From the NCBI GenBank assembly GCA_029250945.1, contig JAQXEG010000034.1, positions 1 to 64,000 of the forward strand: a stretch of DNA of 64,000 bases, in the 5' to 3' direction. The notes beneath the pieces were generated by a model, which had not been told where the DNA came from, ran no database searches, and saw nothing but the letters and a program-made list of their open reading frames with translations. Made by a program: the position numbers and the translations under genes. This document shows positions 1 through 10,156 of this stretch, one piece after another (position 1 is the stretch's first letter; every line of letters starts with the position of its first letter). The stretch is from Yoonia sp. Lineage in GTDB: Bacteria; Pseudomonadota; Alphaproteobacteria; Rhodobacterales; Rhodobacteraceae.

Positions 1-155
1 ATATTACGTATTTATTTTTAGAGTTCGACGGATCCCCAGTCCGCCATTTAACTTATATTGATTAATACGTCGCGGGTCGGTGGCTTGTTTAACCGCGCAT
101 GTGCCTTCGGCTACGACAGGCAGCTGTTGTTGCCGCCTGCCTTTGTGTTTTGTGA

Positions 156-428
156 TCAGGCGTGTTGCGGTGTGCGCAGAAGGGGGGCTAACCCACCTGC
201 ATTATGCAGCGCCTCTAGGTCGGTTTAGCCGCCGACGTGAAAATCCCCGATGAAGATTTGCGGCACGGTGCTGCGTCCGTTTGCCTTTTGGATCATCTCG
301 CGCCGTTTTGCGGGATCATCGCTGATTTCGTGGTTGGTAAACTTCACGCGTTTCGACGAAAGCAGCGCCTTGGCCGCCTTGCAAAACGGGCAGTAGTCTT
401 TGGTGTATATCGTGACGGTGGGTTGCAT
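156..428 (-). pseudogene. grxC: glutaredoxin 3 (GrxC-like), interrupted by in-frame TAA at 225-227; C-terminal coding continues to 156
   Basis: TIYTKDYCPFCKAAKALL active site (CPFC), STVPQIFIGDFHVGG; after TAA the same frame reads TDLEALHNAGGLAPLLRT, the usual Grx C-terminus. Confidence 0.8.
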
Positions 429-458
429 TGTGTCATGCTCCTGAATGTTTGGGGAGGG

Positions 459-824
459 TTAGGCGGTGGCGGGTGTTTCTTCGGGGGCGTTCAGCCTGAC
501 GACGACCACGACGGTTGCGCCAAGCAACCAGTAATATGTGGCCTCTAGCCCGCTGAACCCGAATACGAACGGGGCGGCAAGAAAGGTAAGGCCAGCAAGC
601 AGATCAACCGCCAAGTGCACTTTGAACGGCAGCACGCGGAACAGCCCAAACTGGTGATCGGTCAGCAATGTGACGATCAACGGGCCAAAGCCGACAACGA
701 CTAACATCCGGAATGCCATCGGGTTTGTCGCCCCAAGGCCCAGCACGGTTGGCATGGCGATAAGCCCAAACGCCACTGGATAGTCGAGGTATGCGTGGAC
801 GGATTTTGTCGTGAATTTGAATAT
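459..824 (-). CDS. small multi-TM membrane protein (SPW-repeat-like); start uncertain (GTG 776 or ATA 824)
   Basis: Hydrophobic ORF; same-frame upstream coding IFKFTTKSVHAYLDYPVAFGLIAMP with AAAGGAG 7 nt before ATA. Confidence 0.5.
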   Translation of the reverse strand: MFKFTTKSVHAYLDYPVAFGLIAMPTVLGLGATNPMAFRMLVVVGFGPLIVTLLTDHQFGLFRVLPFKVHLAVDLLAGLTFLAAPFVFGFSGLEATYYWLLGATVVVVVRLNAPEETPATA

Positions 825-961
825 TTGAAGTCTCCTTTATTGACCGTATGGTCTTTAATTGGGTATGCGTTATGCGTTCCGGTGTTGGTATGTCCTTACT
901 GCGGAATAGAGACCGATTGGTCAATAATATGATAATCACAGATTTGTGAGGCGTATTTCAG

Positions 962-1564
962 ATGCAGCAACCCGGACGTCCGCGGGAATTTGATCCCGAC
1001 GAAGTGCAAGCCAAGATCATGCAGTTGTTTTGGGAAAACGGATATGAGGGCACTGGCCTGAGCGATATCATCACAGCGACCGGTCTGGGTAAGGCCAGTC
1101 TGTATAAGGCGTTTGGCAATAAGCAGGCGATGTATATCGGTGCGCTTGGGCATTATGAAAAGCTGATGGTTGATGCAGCGGTTGTCGTGCTGGGGTCTGA
1201 CAAATTGGACCCGCTTGCGCGGATTGATGCGTTCCTGTCGTCGCCCATCATCGCACTGCGCGACCACAACGACAAACGCGGCTGCTTTCTATGTAATGCC
1301 GCGGCAGATCGCGCATCGCTGGATGATGAAACGGGCGCAATGGTGCGGCGTGGCTATGAAAAGATGCGTGTGGCGACCCGGAAATCCTTAGCTCAGGCGT
1401 TTCCTGACCGATCCGCCGAGGTGGTCAGCGCGCAGGCCGAATTGGTCCTGACGATCTACGCAGGATTGCGCGTGATGGCGCGGTCCGGAACGTCTACGGC
1501 ACTGATGCAGTCCACCAAGGCAGAGGTCATACGGTCCCTCTCAGCCTTGGCAGGGCATTGTTGA
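962..1564 (+). CDS. TetR/AcrR family transcriptional regulator
   Basis: N-terminal HTH GRPREFDPDEVQAKIMQLFWENGYEGTGLSDIITATGLGKASLYKAFGNK. Confidence 0.9.
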   Translation: MQQPGRPREFDPDEVQAKIMQLFWENGYEGTGLSDIITATGLGKASLYKAFGNKQAMYIGALGHYEKLMVDAAVVVLGSDKLDPLARIDAFLSSPIIALRDHNDKRGCFLCNAAADRASLDDETGAMVRRGYEKMRVATRKSLAQAFPDRSAEVVSAQAELVLTIYAGLRVMARSGTSTALMQSTKAEVIRSLSALAGHC

Positions 1565-1606
1565 ACGCGGCACCCTGATATAGCTAAGTTGCAAAGGGGC
1601 AATAGC

Positions 1607-3808
1607 ATGACAGCACAGGTTCTAAGGTTCGAGATTGACGGCATGTCCTGCGCATCTTGCGTGGGACGGGTTGAGCGCCTGTTGGGTGAGGTGGATGGTG
1701 TTGTGTCCGCGCATGTGAACCTTGCGACAAAGACGGCGGATGTCGCTGTGTCAGGTGGCGGCGTGGCAGCGGATGGTTTGGCAACGCTCGCGACGCAGGC
1801 TGGCTATCCCGCCACACTGATGACCACCCCGACAGATCGGGCGGATAAGGCTGCCGCTGCAATCCGCAACATCCGCCGTAAATTCTGGATCGCGACCATC
1901 CTGACCATTCCCGTGACAGCGTTGGCGATGGGGGGACATATCTTTCCTGCCCTGCGCGACTTTGCCGACGGTGCAACTGGCTGGACAATTCAGTTCGTTC
2001 TGACAACGCTCGTGTTGCTCTGGCCGGGCGCAGATTTTTATCGCAAGGGGATTCCAGGCCTGTTCCGTGGGGCGCTCGATATGAACACGCTGGTTGCCAT
2101 CGGCACGTTTGCCGCGTGGCTGTTTTCCACGATCGCATTATTCATACCGCAGGTTCTGCCGCCCGCCGCTGTGGGCGTTTATTTTGAGGCCGCTGCCGTC
2201 ATCGTCACCCTGATCCTGCTGGGCCGCTACATGGAAGAACGCGCCAAGGGCCGGACAGGTGACGCGGTGCGCAAGCTGATCGGACTACGCCCCAAGACGG
2301 CGATTGTGATGCGTGACGGGCAAGATGTGTCGCTGCCGATTGGTCAGATCGTCGTTGGCGACCAGATCATCGTGAAACCGGGCGGTCAGTTTGCCGTCGA
2401 CGGTGTGGTGCAATCAGGCAGCTCCGCTGTGGATGAGGCGATGCTGACGGGTGAGCCGCTGCCAGTGGCCAAGGCAAAAGGCGCACAAGTGTCCGCTGGC
2501 ACAATCAACGGAAACGGGGCCTTGGTGATTGCAGCGACCCATGTGGGTGCTGATACTGCGCTCGCGCAGATCATCCAGATGGTACAGGACGCCCAAGGTG
2601 CGCGGCTGCCGATCCAGGACCTTGTGAACCGTGTCACAGGGCTGTTTGCGCCTGTGGTATTGTTGCTTGCGGTGCTGACTGTGTTGGTCTGGCTGGTGTT
2701 GGGCCCCGATCCGGCGCTGGGCCTCGCGCTTGTGGCGGGGGTGTCGGTTCTGATCGTGGCGTGCCCTTGCGCGATGGGGCTGGCGACGCCGATGTCCATC
2801 ATGGTCGGCACGGGGCGCGCAGCAGAGCAGGGGATTTTGTTTCGCGGTGGTGATGCGTTGCAAAATCTGCAAGCGGTTGATGCCATCGCATTCGATAAGA
2901 CCGGCACCCTGACCGAAGGCCGCCCGACGTTAACGGGGCTGCAAACCGCCGATGGATTTGATGCGGACACAGTCCTCACCCTTGCTGCCAGCCTAGAGGC
3001 GCAGTCAGAACACCCCATCGCACAGGCTGTTGTCATGGCGGCGGCGGATAAAGGCATAGACCCTCTCGCTGTATCCGACTTTGCAGCCGTCACGGGCATG
3101 GGGATCACGGGGCAGGTTGGCGGGCAATCGGTGCGGATTGGTGCGGAACGGTTTATGCCAGAGGGGGCCGCGCTGACGCTGGATGCGGCATTTGATGCAG
3201 GCGGTCGGTCGGTGTTCTACATTGCCATTGATGGCGTTCTTGCGGGCGCGCTCGCAGTAAGCGATCCGGTGCGAGCCGATGCTGCTGGTATGGTGTCAGC
3301 CTTGAAATCCATGGGGTTGCGCGTTGCACTGATCACTGGCGACACACAATCGGCGGCGGATGCGCTGGCCGAAAAGGTTGGGATCAATGATGTTGTTGCG
3401 GGCGTTCTACCTGCGGGGAAATCCGACGCGCTGGGTCGGTTGGCGGCGGGGGGCAAGGTTGCCTTTGTCGGGGACGGGATCAATGACGCGCCAGCGCTTG
3501 CCAAAGCTGACGTGGGGATCGCCATTGGCACGGGCACAGATGTGGCGATTGAGGCGGCGGATGTCGTGTTGATGGCGCATGACCTGATGGCGGTCACACG
3601 TGCCGTGCAAATCAGCCGCGCGACCCTGCGCAATATCAAACAAAACCTGTTTTGGGCGTTCGCCTATAACGCGGCGCTGATCCCTGTTGCCGCCGGTCTT
3701 TTACATCCGGTGTGGGGCGTTTTGCTGTCGCCGATGCTCGCCGCTGGTGCCATGGCGCTGTCGAGCGTTTTTGTCGTGACCAACGCGCTGCGCTTACGGC
3801 GGGCATGA
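1607..3808 (+). CDS. copA: heavy-metal (copper) translocating P-type ATPase
   Basis: HMA domain GMSCASC, CPC in TM, DKTGTLTEG, GDGINDAPALAKADVGIAIGTGTD. Confidence 0.95.
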   Translation: MTAQVLRFEIDGMSCASCVGRVERLLGEVDGVVSAHVNLATKTADVAVSGGGVAADGLATLATQAGYPATLMTTPTDRADKAAAAIRNIRRKFWIATILTIPVTALAMGGHIFPALRDFADGATGWTIQFVLTTLVLLWPGADFYRKGIPGLFRGALDMNTLVAIGTFAAWLFSTIALFIPQVLPPAAVGVYFEAAAVIVTLILLGRYMEERAKGRTGDAVRKLIGLRPKTAIVMRDGQDVSLPIGQIVVGDQIIVKPGGQFAVDGVVQSGSSAVDEAMLTGEPLPVAKAKGAQVSAGTINGNGALVIAATHVGADTALAQIIQMVQDAQGARLPIQDLVNRVTGLFAPVVLLLAVLTVLVWLVLGPDPALGLALVAGVSVLIVACPCAMGLATPMSIMVGTGRAAEQGILFRGGDALQNLQAVDAIAFDKTGTLTEGRPTLTGLQTADGFDADTVLTLAASLEAQSEHPIAQAVVMAAADKGIDPLAVSDFAAVTGMGITGQVGGQSVRIGAERFMPEGAALTLDAAFDAGGRSVFYIAIDGVLAGALAVSDPVRADAAGMVSALKSMGLRVALITGDTQSAADALAEKVGINDVVAGVLPAGKSDALGRLAAGGKVAFVGDGINDAPALAKADVGIAIGTGTDVAIEAADVVLMAHDLMAVTRAVQISRATLRNIKQNLFWAFAYNAALIPVAAGLLHPVWGVLLSPMLAAGAMALSSVFVVTNALRLRRA

Positions 3809-3924
3809 ACCCGTTGATATTGAGCGACAAACCGCGTGATATCGCTTAACAACTGGCCGTTGTGCAGATTGATACCTATCTGTCAGGGTAACAAACGACC
3901 CTGCGCAACGAAGGTAGAGGATTT

Positions 3925-4530
3925 ATGATGAAACGACGTTCCTTTATGGCATTTGCCACCGCCGCGATTGTGGCTGGATCACCAGCAGCCGCGCAGCAGC
4001 TATCGCTGGAGCAAGTGTCGCAGTATTTGAACCAGCTTCAGACCGCGCAAGGCGGGTTCACCCAGATCAATGCGGATAGCACATTGTCGACTGGCCAGAT
4101 CTATATCAAACGTCCTGGCCGCATCCGGTTCGAATATAACGCGCCTGATAATTCGCTGGTGATGGCAGGCGGCGGGTCCGTCGCGATCTTTGATCCGCGG
4201 TCCAACAACGGGCCGGATCGTTATCCGCTGAACCAGACACCGCTAAAGATTATTCTGGAACGCAATGTCGATCTGGGGCGGGCGCGGATGGTCACGGGCC
4301 ACACGTCCGACGGGGCCACCACAACGATCACCGTCCAAGACCCCGACAACCCGCAATACGGCAACATCCAGATGGTATTCACCGGAAGTCCGGTTGAACT
4401 GCGCCAATGGATTGTCACCGATGATGTGGGCAGCCAGACAACTGTGATCCTGAACGACATGACCGCTGGCACGCGGATCAGCGATAATAAGTTCAGCATC
4501 GTCAGCGAGATCAACAAGCGCGAAAACTAA
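3925..4530 (+). CDS. lolA: outer membrane lipoprotein carrier protein LolA-like
   Basis: Signal peptide; LNQLQTAQGGFTQINADSTLSTGQIYIKRPGRIRFEY. Confidence 0.85.
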   Translation: MMKRRSFMAFATAAIVAGSPAAAQQLSLEQVSQYLNQLQTAQGGFTQINADSTLSTGQIYIKRPGRIRFEYNAPDNSLVMAGGGSVAIFDPRSNNGPDRYPLNQTPLKIILERNVDLGRARMVTGHTSDGATTTITVQDPDNPQYGNIQMVFTGSPVELRQWIVTDDVGSQTTVILNDMTAGTRISDNKFSIVSEINKREN

Positions 4531-4544
4531 ACCGCGTAGAATTG

Positions 4545-4574
4545 AAAAAGGCGCCCGATTGAGGCGCCTTTTTT
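4545..4574. terminator. Bidirectional intrinsic terminator
   Basis: AAAAAGGCGCC-cgattga-GGCGCCTTTTTT between convergent genes. Confidence 0.85.
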
Positions 4575-4578
4575 GTGT

Positions 4579-5163
4579 CTAGATTTTGCGGCAACCGCGC
4601 AGCTGCGTGTCATACATGACGGCGCGTGCGTCGACTTCTCCTGCGATGCGGGCGAGCCAGCTTTTGCGTTTCCACGTGCCGCGCACAAAACCGGTGCGCC
4701 CGTCGTGATAGGCAAGGTATTGATCGCGGGTGTTGGACATGGAAATCCCGATTTCATCCTTGGTCTGATTCATATACCAGCCCATGAAATCGGAGGCGTC
4801 GCGGATATTGTCGCGCCGCGCGCCGCGGCCACCTTCACGCTGTTGGTATTCGCGCCATGTCGCATCTAGGGCTTGGGAATAGCCGAATGCGGATGACTGG
4901 CGGCCAACCGGGATCACGCCCAGCGCATATTGATGCGGGGTGCGGTTGTTGCCGATAAATTTGCTTTCTTGATAGATAATGGCCATTAGCACGGGAACAG
5001 GAACGCCCCATTTGCGTTCGGTCGCTTTGAAAGCACGTAAATATGCCGGGCGCTCGGATACGATTGAACAGGCGTTATCAAGGTTGCGCGGCGCCGAGAA
5101 ATTCTTGGACCCGCAGCTTCCTAAAGCCACTAAAAGTATCATCGCGCGAAAGATTTTGCTCAT
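4579..5163 (-). CDS. lytic transglycosylase-like (SLT) lipoprotein
   Basis: Lipobox-like LVALGSCGS; YQESKFIGNN, ALGVIPVGRQSSAFGYSQAL. Confidence 0.75.
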   Translation of the reverse strand: MSKIFRAMILLVALGSCGSKNFSAPRNLDNACSIVSERPAYLRAFKATERKWGVPVPVLMAIIYQESKFIGNNRTPHQYALGVIPVGRQSSAFGYSQALDATWREYQQREGGRGARRDNIRDASDFMGWYMNQTKDEIGISMSNTRDQYLAYHDGRTGFVRGTWKRKSWLARIAGEVDARAVMYDTQLRGCRKI

Positions 5164-5246
5164 CTGCCTCTCGCTTATATTATTATTATGTTTTTTTGCA
5201 ATCTTAGCGGAAAACCCGTCCGCTGTGAACCGTTTTGCAGCGCAGA

Positions 5247-6128
5247 TTAGATCACAAACGCGAGGATGAGCGGTAAACTGATCACCGACAAAAGCGTGGA
5301 GGCAACGACAAGGCCCGCAACAGGCTGTGCCTCATGCCCGTATTTTTCGGCCAACAGGTAGGATGTGACGGCCACAGGTGTCGCGACTTGCATGATCAGA
5401 ACGGCGCTGGGCACAGGGGCAAGGCCAAATGCTTGTGCGGCAATCCAAGCGGACCCTGCGCAGATCACGATCTTTAGGGCCGACAGCCACACGGCCCGCC
5501 CTATATCGCGGGTTTCCAGCCGCGCGATGGCGACGCCAAGTGTGATCAACATCATGGGAATCGCCATTTGTCCGATCAGGTCCAGCGCGTTGGTCAGGAA
5601 GGCTGGTGTCTGCCATCCGCGCCACAAAAACAGCGCGCCGAGGAATGTTGCCGCAACGACAGGTTCGCGCACAACCCGCGTCAGCGACCCGCCGCCAGAC
5701 ACAATCCACACACCGATTGTGAACGATAAAATGGCCATCACAGCAAAAACGACGATGGCGTAGCTTAGCCCCGCCTCACCAAATGCGAACAACGCTAGCG
5801 GCAGGCCTAGGTTGCCGGTATTGCCAAAAACGAGGGGTGCCAAATAGGTTGAGATATCCAACCGCATCAATTTTGCGACGATGAAAAACCCTATCGTCAC
5901 AAGGGCATAAGCCGCAAAACTGGCAAGCGTGAGCGCGCCCAGCGCCTCTGGCGTCAGGTTGGCGTTCATCAGGACCACAAAGATCAGGCACGGCACGGAA
6001 AGTGTCATGGCCAGTCGGGTGACAAACTCAACCCGGTATTCAAAGCCCAGTTTGACCCAGCAAAACCCGACGGCGGCAAGAATGAAGGCAGGCGCGGTGA
6101 TGTTCAGGGCTGTTAGTGCAAGGTTCAC
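5247..6128 (-). CDS. AEC family transporter
   Basis: Multi-TM permease; LVFGNTGNLGLPLALFAFGE, QVATPVAVTSYLLAEKYG. Confidence 0.85.
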   Translation of the reverse strand: MNLALTALNITAPAFILAAVGFCWVKLGFEYRVEFVTRLAMTLSVPCLIFVVLMNANLTPEALGALTLASFAAYALVTIGFFIVAKLMRLDISTYLAPLVFGNTGNLGLPLALFAFGEAGLSYAIVVFAVMAILSFTIGVWIVSGGGSLTRVVREPVVAATFLGALFLWRGWQTPAFLTNALDLIGQMAIPMMLITLGVAIARLETRDIGRAVWLSALKIVICAGSAWIAAQAFGLAPVPSAVLIMQVATPVAVTSYLLAEKYGHEAQPVAGLVVASTLLSVISLPLILAFVI

Positions 6129-6211
6129 AGACTGTTTCCTTCAAATTTGGTCGCTTCCCATAGACAGCCCGCGGGCTAGGGGGATACAAGGCGCATAGGG
6201 GTAAAATACGT

Positions 6212-6538
6212 ATGTTCAAAAAACGCGCCAAATATCATCTGGGCCAAGTTGTTTGTCACCGCAAGCATCCTTTCCGGGGTGTGGTGTTTGATGTCGACGC
6301 GATGTTTTCCAATACGGATGCTTGGTATGAGGCAATCCCCGAGGATAGCCGTCCTGAAAAGGATCAGCCGTTTTACCACCTTCTTGCAGAGAATGACCAA
6401 AGCTATTACGTGGCTTACGTATCCGAGCAGAACCTTGTGGCCGACTATTCCGGCCAACCGGTTGAGCACCCTGATCTGGACGATTTGTTTGGTCCGTTCG
6501 AGGACGGCCAATATCCGTTGCAGGTGCAGCTGAACTGA
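6212..6538 (+). CDS. hspQ: heat shock protein HspQ
   Basis: YHLGQVVCHRKHPFRGVVFDVDAMF...PFYHLLAENDQSYYVAYVSEQNL. Confidence 0.92.
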   Translation: MFKKRAKYHLGQVVCHRKHPFRGVVFDVDAMFSNTDAWYEAIPEDSRPEKDQPFYHLLAENDQSYYVAYVSEQNLVADYSGQPVEHPDLDDLFGPFEDGQYPLQVQLN

Positions 6539-6546
6539 TCACCGTT

Positions 6547-6569
6547 GATGGGTTAAAACCCATCCTACG
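6547..6569. repeat. Dispersed palindromic element, copy 1
   Basis: GATGGGTTAAAACCCATCCTACG; exact reverse complement at 38104-38126. Confidence 0.75.
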
Positions 6570-6594
6570 CTGTCCCACTTTTGTACAGATGGGG

Positions 6595-8175
6595 TTAATA
6601 CCCCAAGGCGCAGCCGTCTTTGCGCGGGTCTGATCCACCAATCAGCACGCCATCATCGCTGATGCCAATCGCCTGCGCCCCACCGATCGGACCAGGTGGA
6701 ATATTGACGTTATGACCAAGGTCGCTGAGCTGCTGGCGCACATCCGCGCTATAGCCGGTTTCAATGCTCAGCTTGTCCCCATCGGCAAAGCACCGTGGCC
6801 CGTCGATAGCGGTCTGCACGTCCATGCCAAAATCGGTCATGTTTGTGATAAACCGCGCATGGCCGGTGGATTGATACGCCCCGCCCATGACACCAAACGG
6901 CATATAGGGCGCGCCGTCTTTCTTCAGCAGACCGGGGATGATCGTATGCATCGGGCGCTTGCCGCCGCCAGCCTCGTTCGGGTGGCCTGCTTCAAGCGTG
7001 AAGCCCGCGCCGCGGTTCTGGAACAGGACCCCGAATTTGTCGGACGCAATGCCAGAACCAAAGGAATGGAACACGGAATAGATCAGGGACACGCACATCC
7101 GGTCCTTATCCACGACGGTGATAAAGATGGTGTCCTTATGCACGGCCTCGGCGCCCGGTACGGATGCTGGCATCGCCTTGGTCGGGTCAATCAACGCGGC
7201 AAGCTTGGCGGCCGTTTCAGGGGTCGCCATATAACCGGCTTTGGTCGTGTGGTCAGGATCCGCGATAAAGCGGTTGCGCGCGTCATAGGCCAGCTTGGTC
7301 GCCTCGGCCTCAATATGTGCTCGCTCAGCGCCAAACGGGTCCATGCCCGCGATGTCAAAATGTTTGAGCATATTCAGGATCAGGATCGCGGTTGCACCTT
7401 GACCGTTTGGCGGGTGCTCCCACAGGTCGAGCCCGCCATAGCCGCCCGTAATCGGTGCGGTATATTCGCTTTCGCAGTTGGCGAAATCATCCAACGTTTG
7501 CACCCCGCCCATCGCGTTGAGCGATGCAACCATATCCTCGGCCACCTCGCCCTCATAGAACGCATCGCGCCCGTCCATGGCGATCCGGCGCAGGACCTCG
7601 GCCTGTTGTGGGGCGCGGAACATCTGGCCTGCGGTCGGGGCCTGACCGTTCAGCAGGAACCCGTCGCGCGCGACCCCTTGCAATGCATCCACGCTTTGCG
7701 CCCAGTCAAAGGCGACGCGGGGGGCGACAGGCACACCTGCTTGCGCATAATGGATCGCAGGGGCCAGCGATGCCTTGAGGCCCAGTTTGCCGAAATCACG
7801 CGACAGCTTGCAAAATGCGTCAATCGCGCCTGGCACGGTCACGGCCTCTGGCCCGCCAAGCGGCACAGTTGCCATTCCACGATCCCGCAAGGCTTGCGCG
7901 TTTAATGCAGCGGGCGCGCGACCTGATCCATTGAGCGCAACAACGCGGTCCTCTCCCGGAGGGGTCAGAAGGACAAAGCAGTCACCGCCAATCCCCGTCA
8001 TCTGCGGCTCACATATGCCGAGCAAAACAGCACCTGCGATCGCTGCATCCACGGCGTTGCCGCCAGCCTCAAGCATCTGGACCGCGACTTTTGCCGCCAA
8101 CGGATGTGACGTGGCGCACATGCCATTCGCTGCAAAAGTGGCCGATCGGCCCATTGTCATGAAATCGCGCATCAC
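6595..8175 (-). CDS. gamma-glutamyltransferase family protein
   Basis: AAKVAVQMLEAGGNAVDAAIAG, TGIGGDCFVLL, PPNGQGATAILILNML, GGAYQSTGHARFI. Confidence 0.88.
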   Translation of the reverse strand: MMRDFMTMGRSATFAANGMCATSHPLAAKVAVQMLEAGGNAVDAAIAGAVLLGICEPQMTGIGGDCFVLLTPPGEDRVVALNGSGRAPAALNAQALRDRGMATVPLGGPEAVTVPGAIDAFCKLSRDFGKLGLKASLAPAIHYAQAGVPVAPRVAFDWAQSVDALQGVARDGFLLNGQAPTAGQMFRAPQQAEVLRRIAMDGRDAFYEGEVAEDMVASLNAMGGVQTLDDFANCESEYTAPITGGYGGLDLWEHPPNGQGATAILILNMLKHFDIAGMDPFGAERAHIEAEATKLAYDARNRFIADPDHTTKAGYMATPETAAKLAALIDPTKAMPASVPGAEAVHKDTIFITVVDKDRMCVSLIYSVFHSFGSGIASDKFGVLFQNRGAGFTLEAGHPNEAGGGKRPMHTIIPGLLKKDGAPYMPFGVMGGAYQSTGHARFITNMTDFGMDVQTAIDGPRCFADGDKLSIETGYSADVRQQLSDLGHNVNIPPGPIGGAQAIGISDDGVLIGGSDPRKDGCALGY

Positions 8176-8355
8176 TTGCCCCCGTTTTGTGTTGGCCAGA
8201 GCCTAGGCAAATAGACGCGAACCGCAATCTAATAATCATTCGGGGGGGATGCTCGACGCCGCGCAACTGGGTGGGGTAAAAATACGCGACGTCGGGATAA
8301 GCTATGCAGCTATGTCGTATCTTTGCCCTGCATCTATGGCGTGAATTAGATCGCG

Positions 8356-9549
8356 GTGGGGCAATTGTGGGGCAATGCCAATGTTGCAAATAGCGGCCCG
8401 ATACGTTCCAAGCATGGGGCAGCGACGAGCGGTGGATTTCAGGGCGTATTTTCTAATGTCACGGCCCCCATGCTCGGCGGCGTCGCGATCAATGGGGCGC
8501 TTGATGGGGCCGGCCACCCATCGGTGGATGAGGTGCTGATGGGCTGTGTGTTGCCCGCCGGACTAGGGCAGGCGCCGGCGCGACAGGCCGCTTTCGCAGG
8601 GGGGCTTGCGGATACCGTGCCCGCCACTACGCTCAATAAAATGTGCGGCTCTGGTATGAAGGCGGTCATGCTGGGCTTTGACCAAATCGCGCTTGGCAGT
8701 GCGCAGACCATTGTCGCAGGCGGCATGGAAAGCATGACGAACGCACCCTATCTGATGGCGAAACTCCGTGGTGGTGCGCGGATTGGCCACCAATCTGTGC
8801 AGGACAGCATGTTCCTTGATGGTTTAGAGGATGCCTATGACACTGGTCGGTTGATGTGCAGCTTCGCCGAAGACTGTGCCAAACCCTATCAGTTTACGCG
8901 CCAACAGCAGGATGGTTTTGCGCTGGCGTCCCTTAACGCGGCGCGACAGGCGCAATCTGATGGTGTCTTTGCTGCTGAAATTGCCCCCGTCACCGTGACG
9001 ACGCCCAAGGGAGCGGTGACCATCGACACCGATGAACAACCCGTGAATGCACGACCCGAAAAAATCCCTCATCTCAAACCGGCTTTTGCGCCTGATGGCA
9101 CGGTTACCGCGGTCAATGCGTCTAGTATTTCCGACGGTGCTGCCGCCGTGGTTTTGGCCCACGGTGCGACCGACCAACCTGTGCGGGCGCGGATCGTGGG
9201 GCACGTGTCCCATGCTAAAGCGCCCGCCCATTTTGCCACCGCGCCGATCCCAGCCGCGCAAGCCTTGTTACACAAAATCGGATGGTCCCTTCAGGATGTC
9301 GATCTGTGGGAGGTGAACGAGGCATTCGTCGTCATGCCGATGGCCTTTATGCATGACCTTGGTGTGCCGCGTGACCGCATGAATGCGAACGGCGGTGCCT
9401 GCGCGCTGGGCCACCCTATCGGCGCATCCGGTGCGCGGATCATTGTGACGCTCTCGCACGCCCTCGAACAACGCGACCTGAAACGCGGGGTCGCGGCGAT
9501 CTATATCGGGGGTGGTGAAGGCACAGCCATCGCGATAGAGCGACCCTAA
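8356..9549 (+). CDS. acetyl-CoA C-acyltransferase (thiolase); N-terminus atypical
   Basis: TTLNKMCGSGMKAVML, GGMESMTNAPY, NANGGACALGHPIGASGARI. Confidence 0.88.
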   Translation: MGQLWGNANVANSGPIRSKHGAATSGGFQGVFSNVTAPMLGGVAINGALDGAGHPSVDEVLMGCVLPAGLGQAPARQAAFAGGLADTVPATTLNKMCGSGMKAVMLGFDQIALGSAQTIVAGGMESMTNAPYLMAKLRGGARIGHQSVQDSMFLDGLEDAYDTGRLMCSFAEDCAKPYQFTRQQQDGFALASLNAARQAQSDGVFAAEIAPVTVTTPKGAVTIDTDEQPVNARPEKIPHLKPAFAPDGTVTAVNASSISDGAAAVVLAHGATDQPVRARIVGHVSHAKAPAHFATAPIPAAQALLHKIGWSLQDVDLWEVNEAFVVMPMAFMHDLGVPRDRMNANGGACALGHPIGASGARIIVTLSHALEQRDLKRGVAAIYIGGGEGTAIAIERP

Positions 9550-9621
9550 CCCTTCCTCTTGCACCAAATACCTCGGGGGAGGCCGCAGGCCGAGGGCAGC
9601 GCCCCAAAAACAGGACACGAC

Positions 9622-10077
9622 ATGAAAATTGACTATACTTCTACCGGATCCGTGATCCAGTCTTTGACTGCGGGTGAAACAGACGCGGTTGCGCTCATGG
9701 CCACGGTGGCGTGCGAATTGCACCACGCGGATGACCGTTTTGATTGGACAGGGTTTTACCGCGTAACCGCGCCAGAGCTGTTGAAAATCGGCCCTTATCA
9801 AGGTGGACACGGTTGCCTTGTCATTCCGTTTTCACGCGGGGTCTGCGGGGCTGCTGCGCGTAGCGGACAGGTGCAGCTGGTTGATGATGTCGACGCATTC
9901 CCCGGCCACATTGCCTGCGCCAGCAGCACGCGGTCAGAAATCGTGCTACCAGTTTGGGATGGGGCAGGCACCCTTTTGGGTGTGTTGGACATCGACAGCA
10001 ACCAGCCAAGCGCCTTTACCCAAAATGACGCCGATCAGCTGACAACGATATTGGGAACGGTGTTCGCACAAGTCTAA
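9622..10077 (+). CDS. GAF domain-containing protein (free Met-sulfoxide reductase-like)
   Basis: DRFDWTGFYRV, GVCGAAARSGQVQLVDDVDAFPGHIACASSTRSEIVLPV, GVLDIDSNQPSAF. Confidence 0.85.
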   Translation: MKIDYTSTGSVIQSLTAGETDAVALMATVACELHHADDRFDWTGFYRVTAPELLKIGPYQGGHGCLVIPFSRGVCGAAARSGQVQLVDDVDAFPGHIACASSTRSEIVLPVWDGAGTLLGVLDIDSNQPSAFTQNDADQLTTILGTVFAQV

Positions 10078-10122
10078 CGACGCGTGAAAAATTTCGTTGC
10101 TTTTTCATCTCGATGCGTCATT

Positions 10123-10147
10123 GTGAAATATGAGGGATAAATTTCAC
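10123..10147. promoter_or_regulatory. Perfect 7-bp inverted repeat upstream of XRE-cupin gene; candidate autoregulatory operator
   Basis: GTGAAAT-n11-ATTTCAC; related GTGAAAAATTTC at 10084-10095. Confidence 0.5.
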
Positions 10148-10156
10148 GGGATCACA

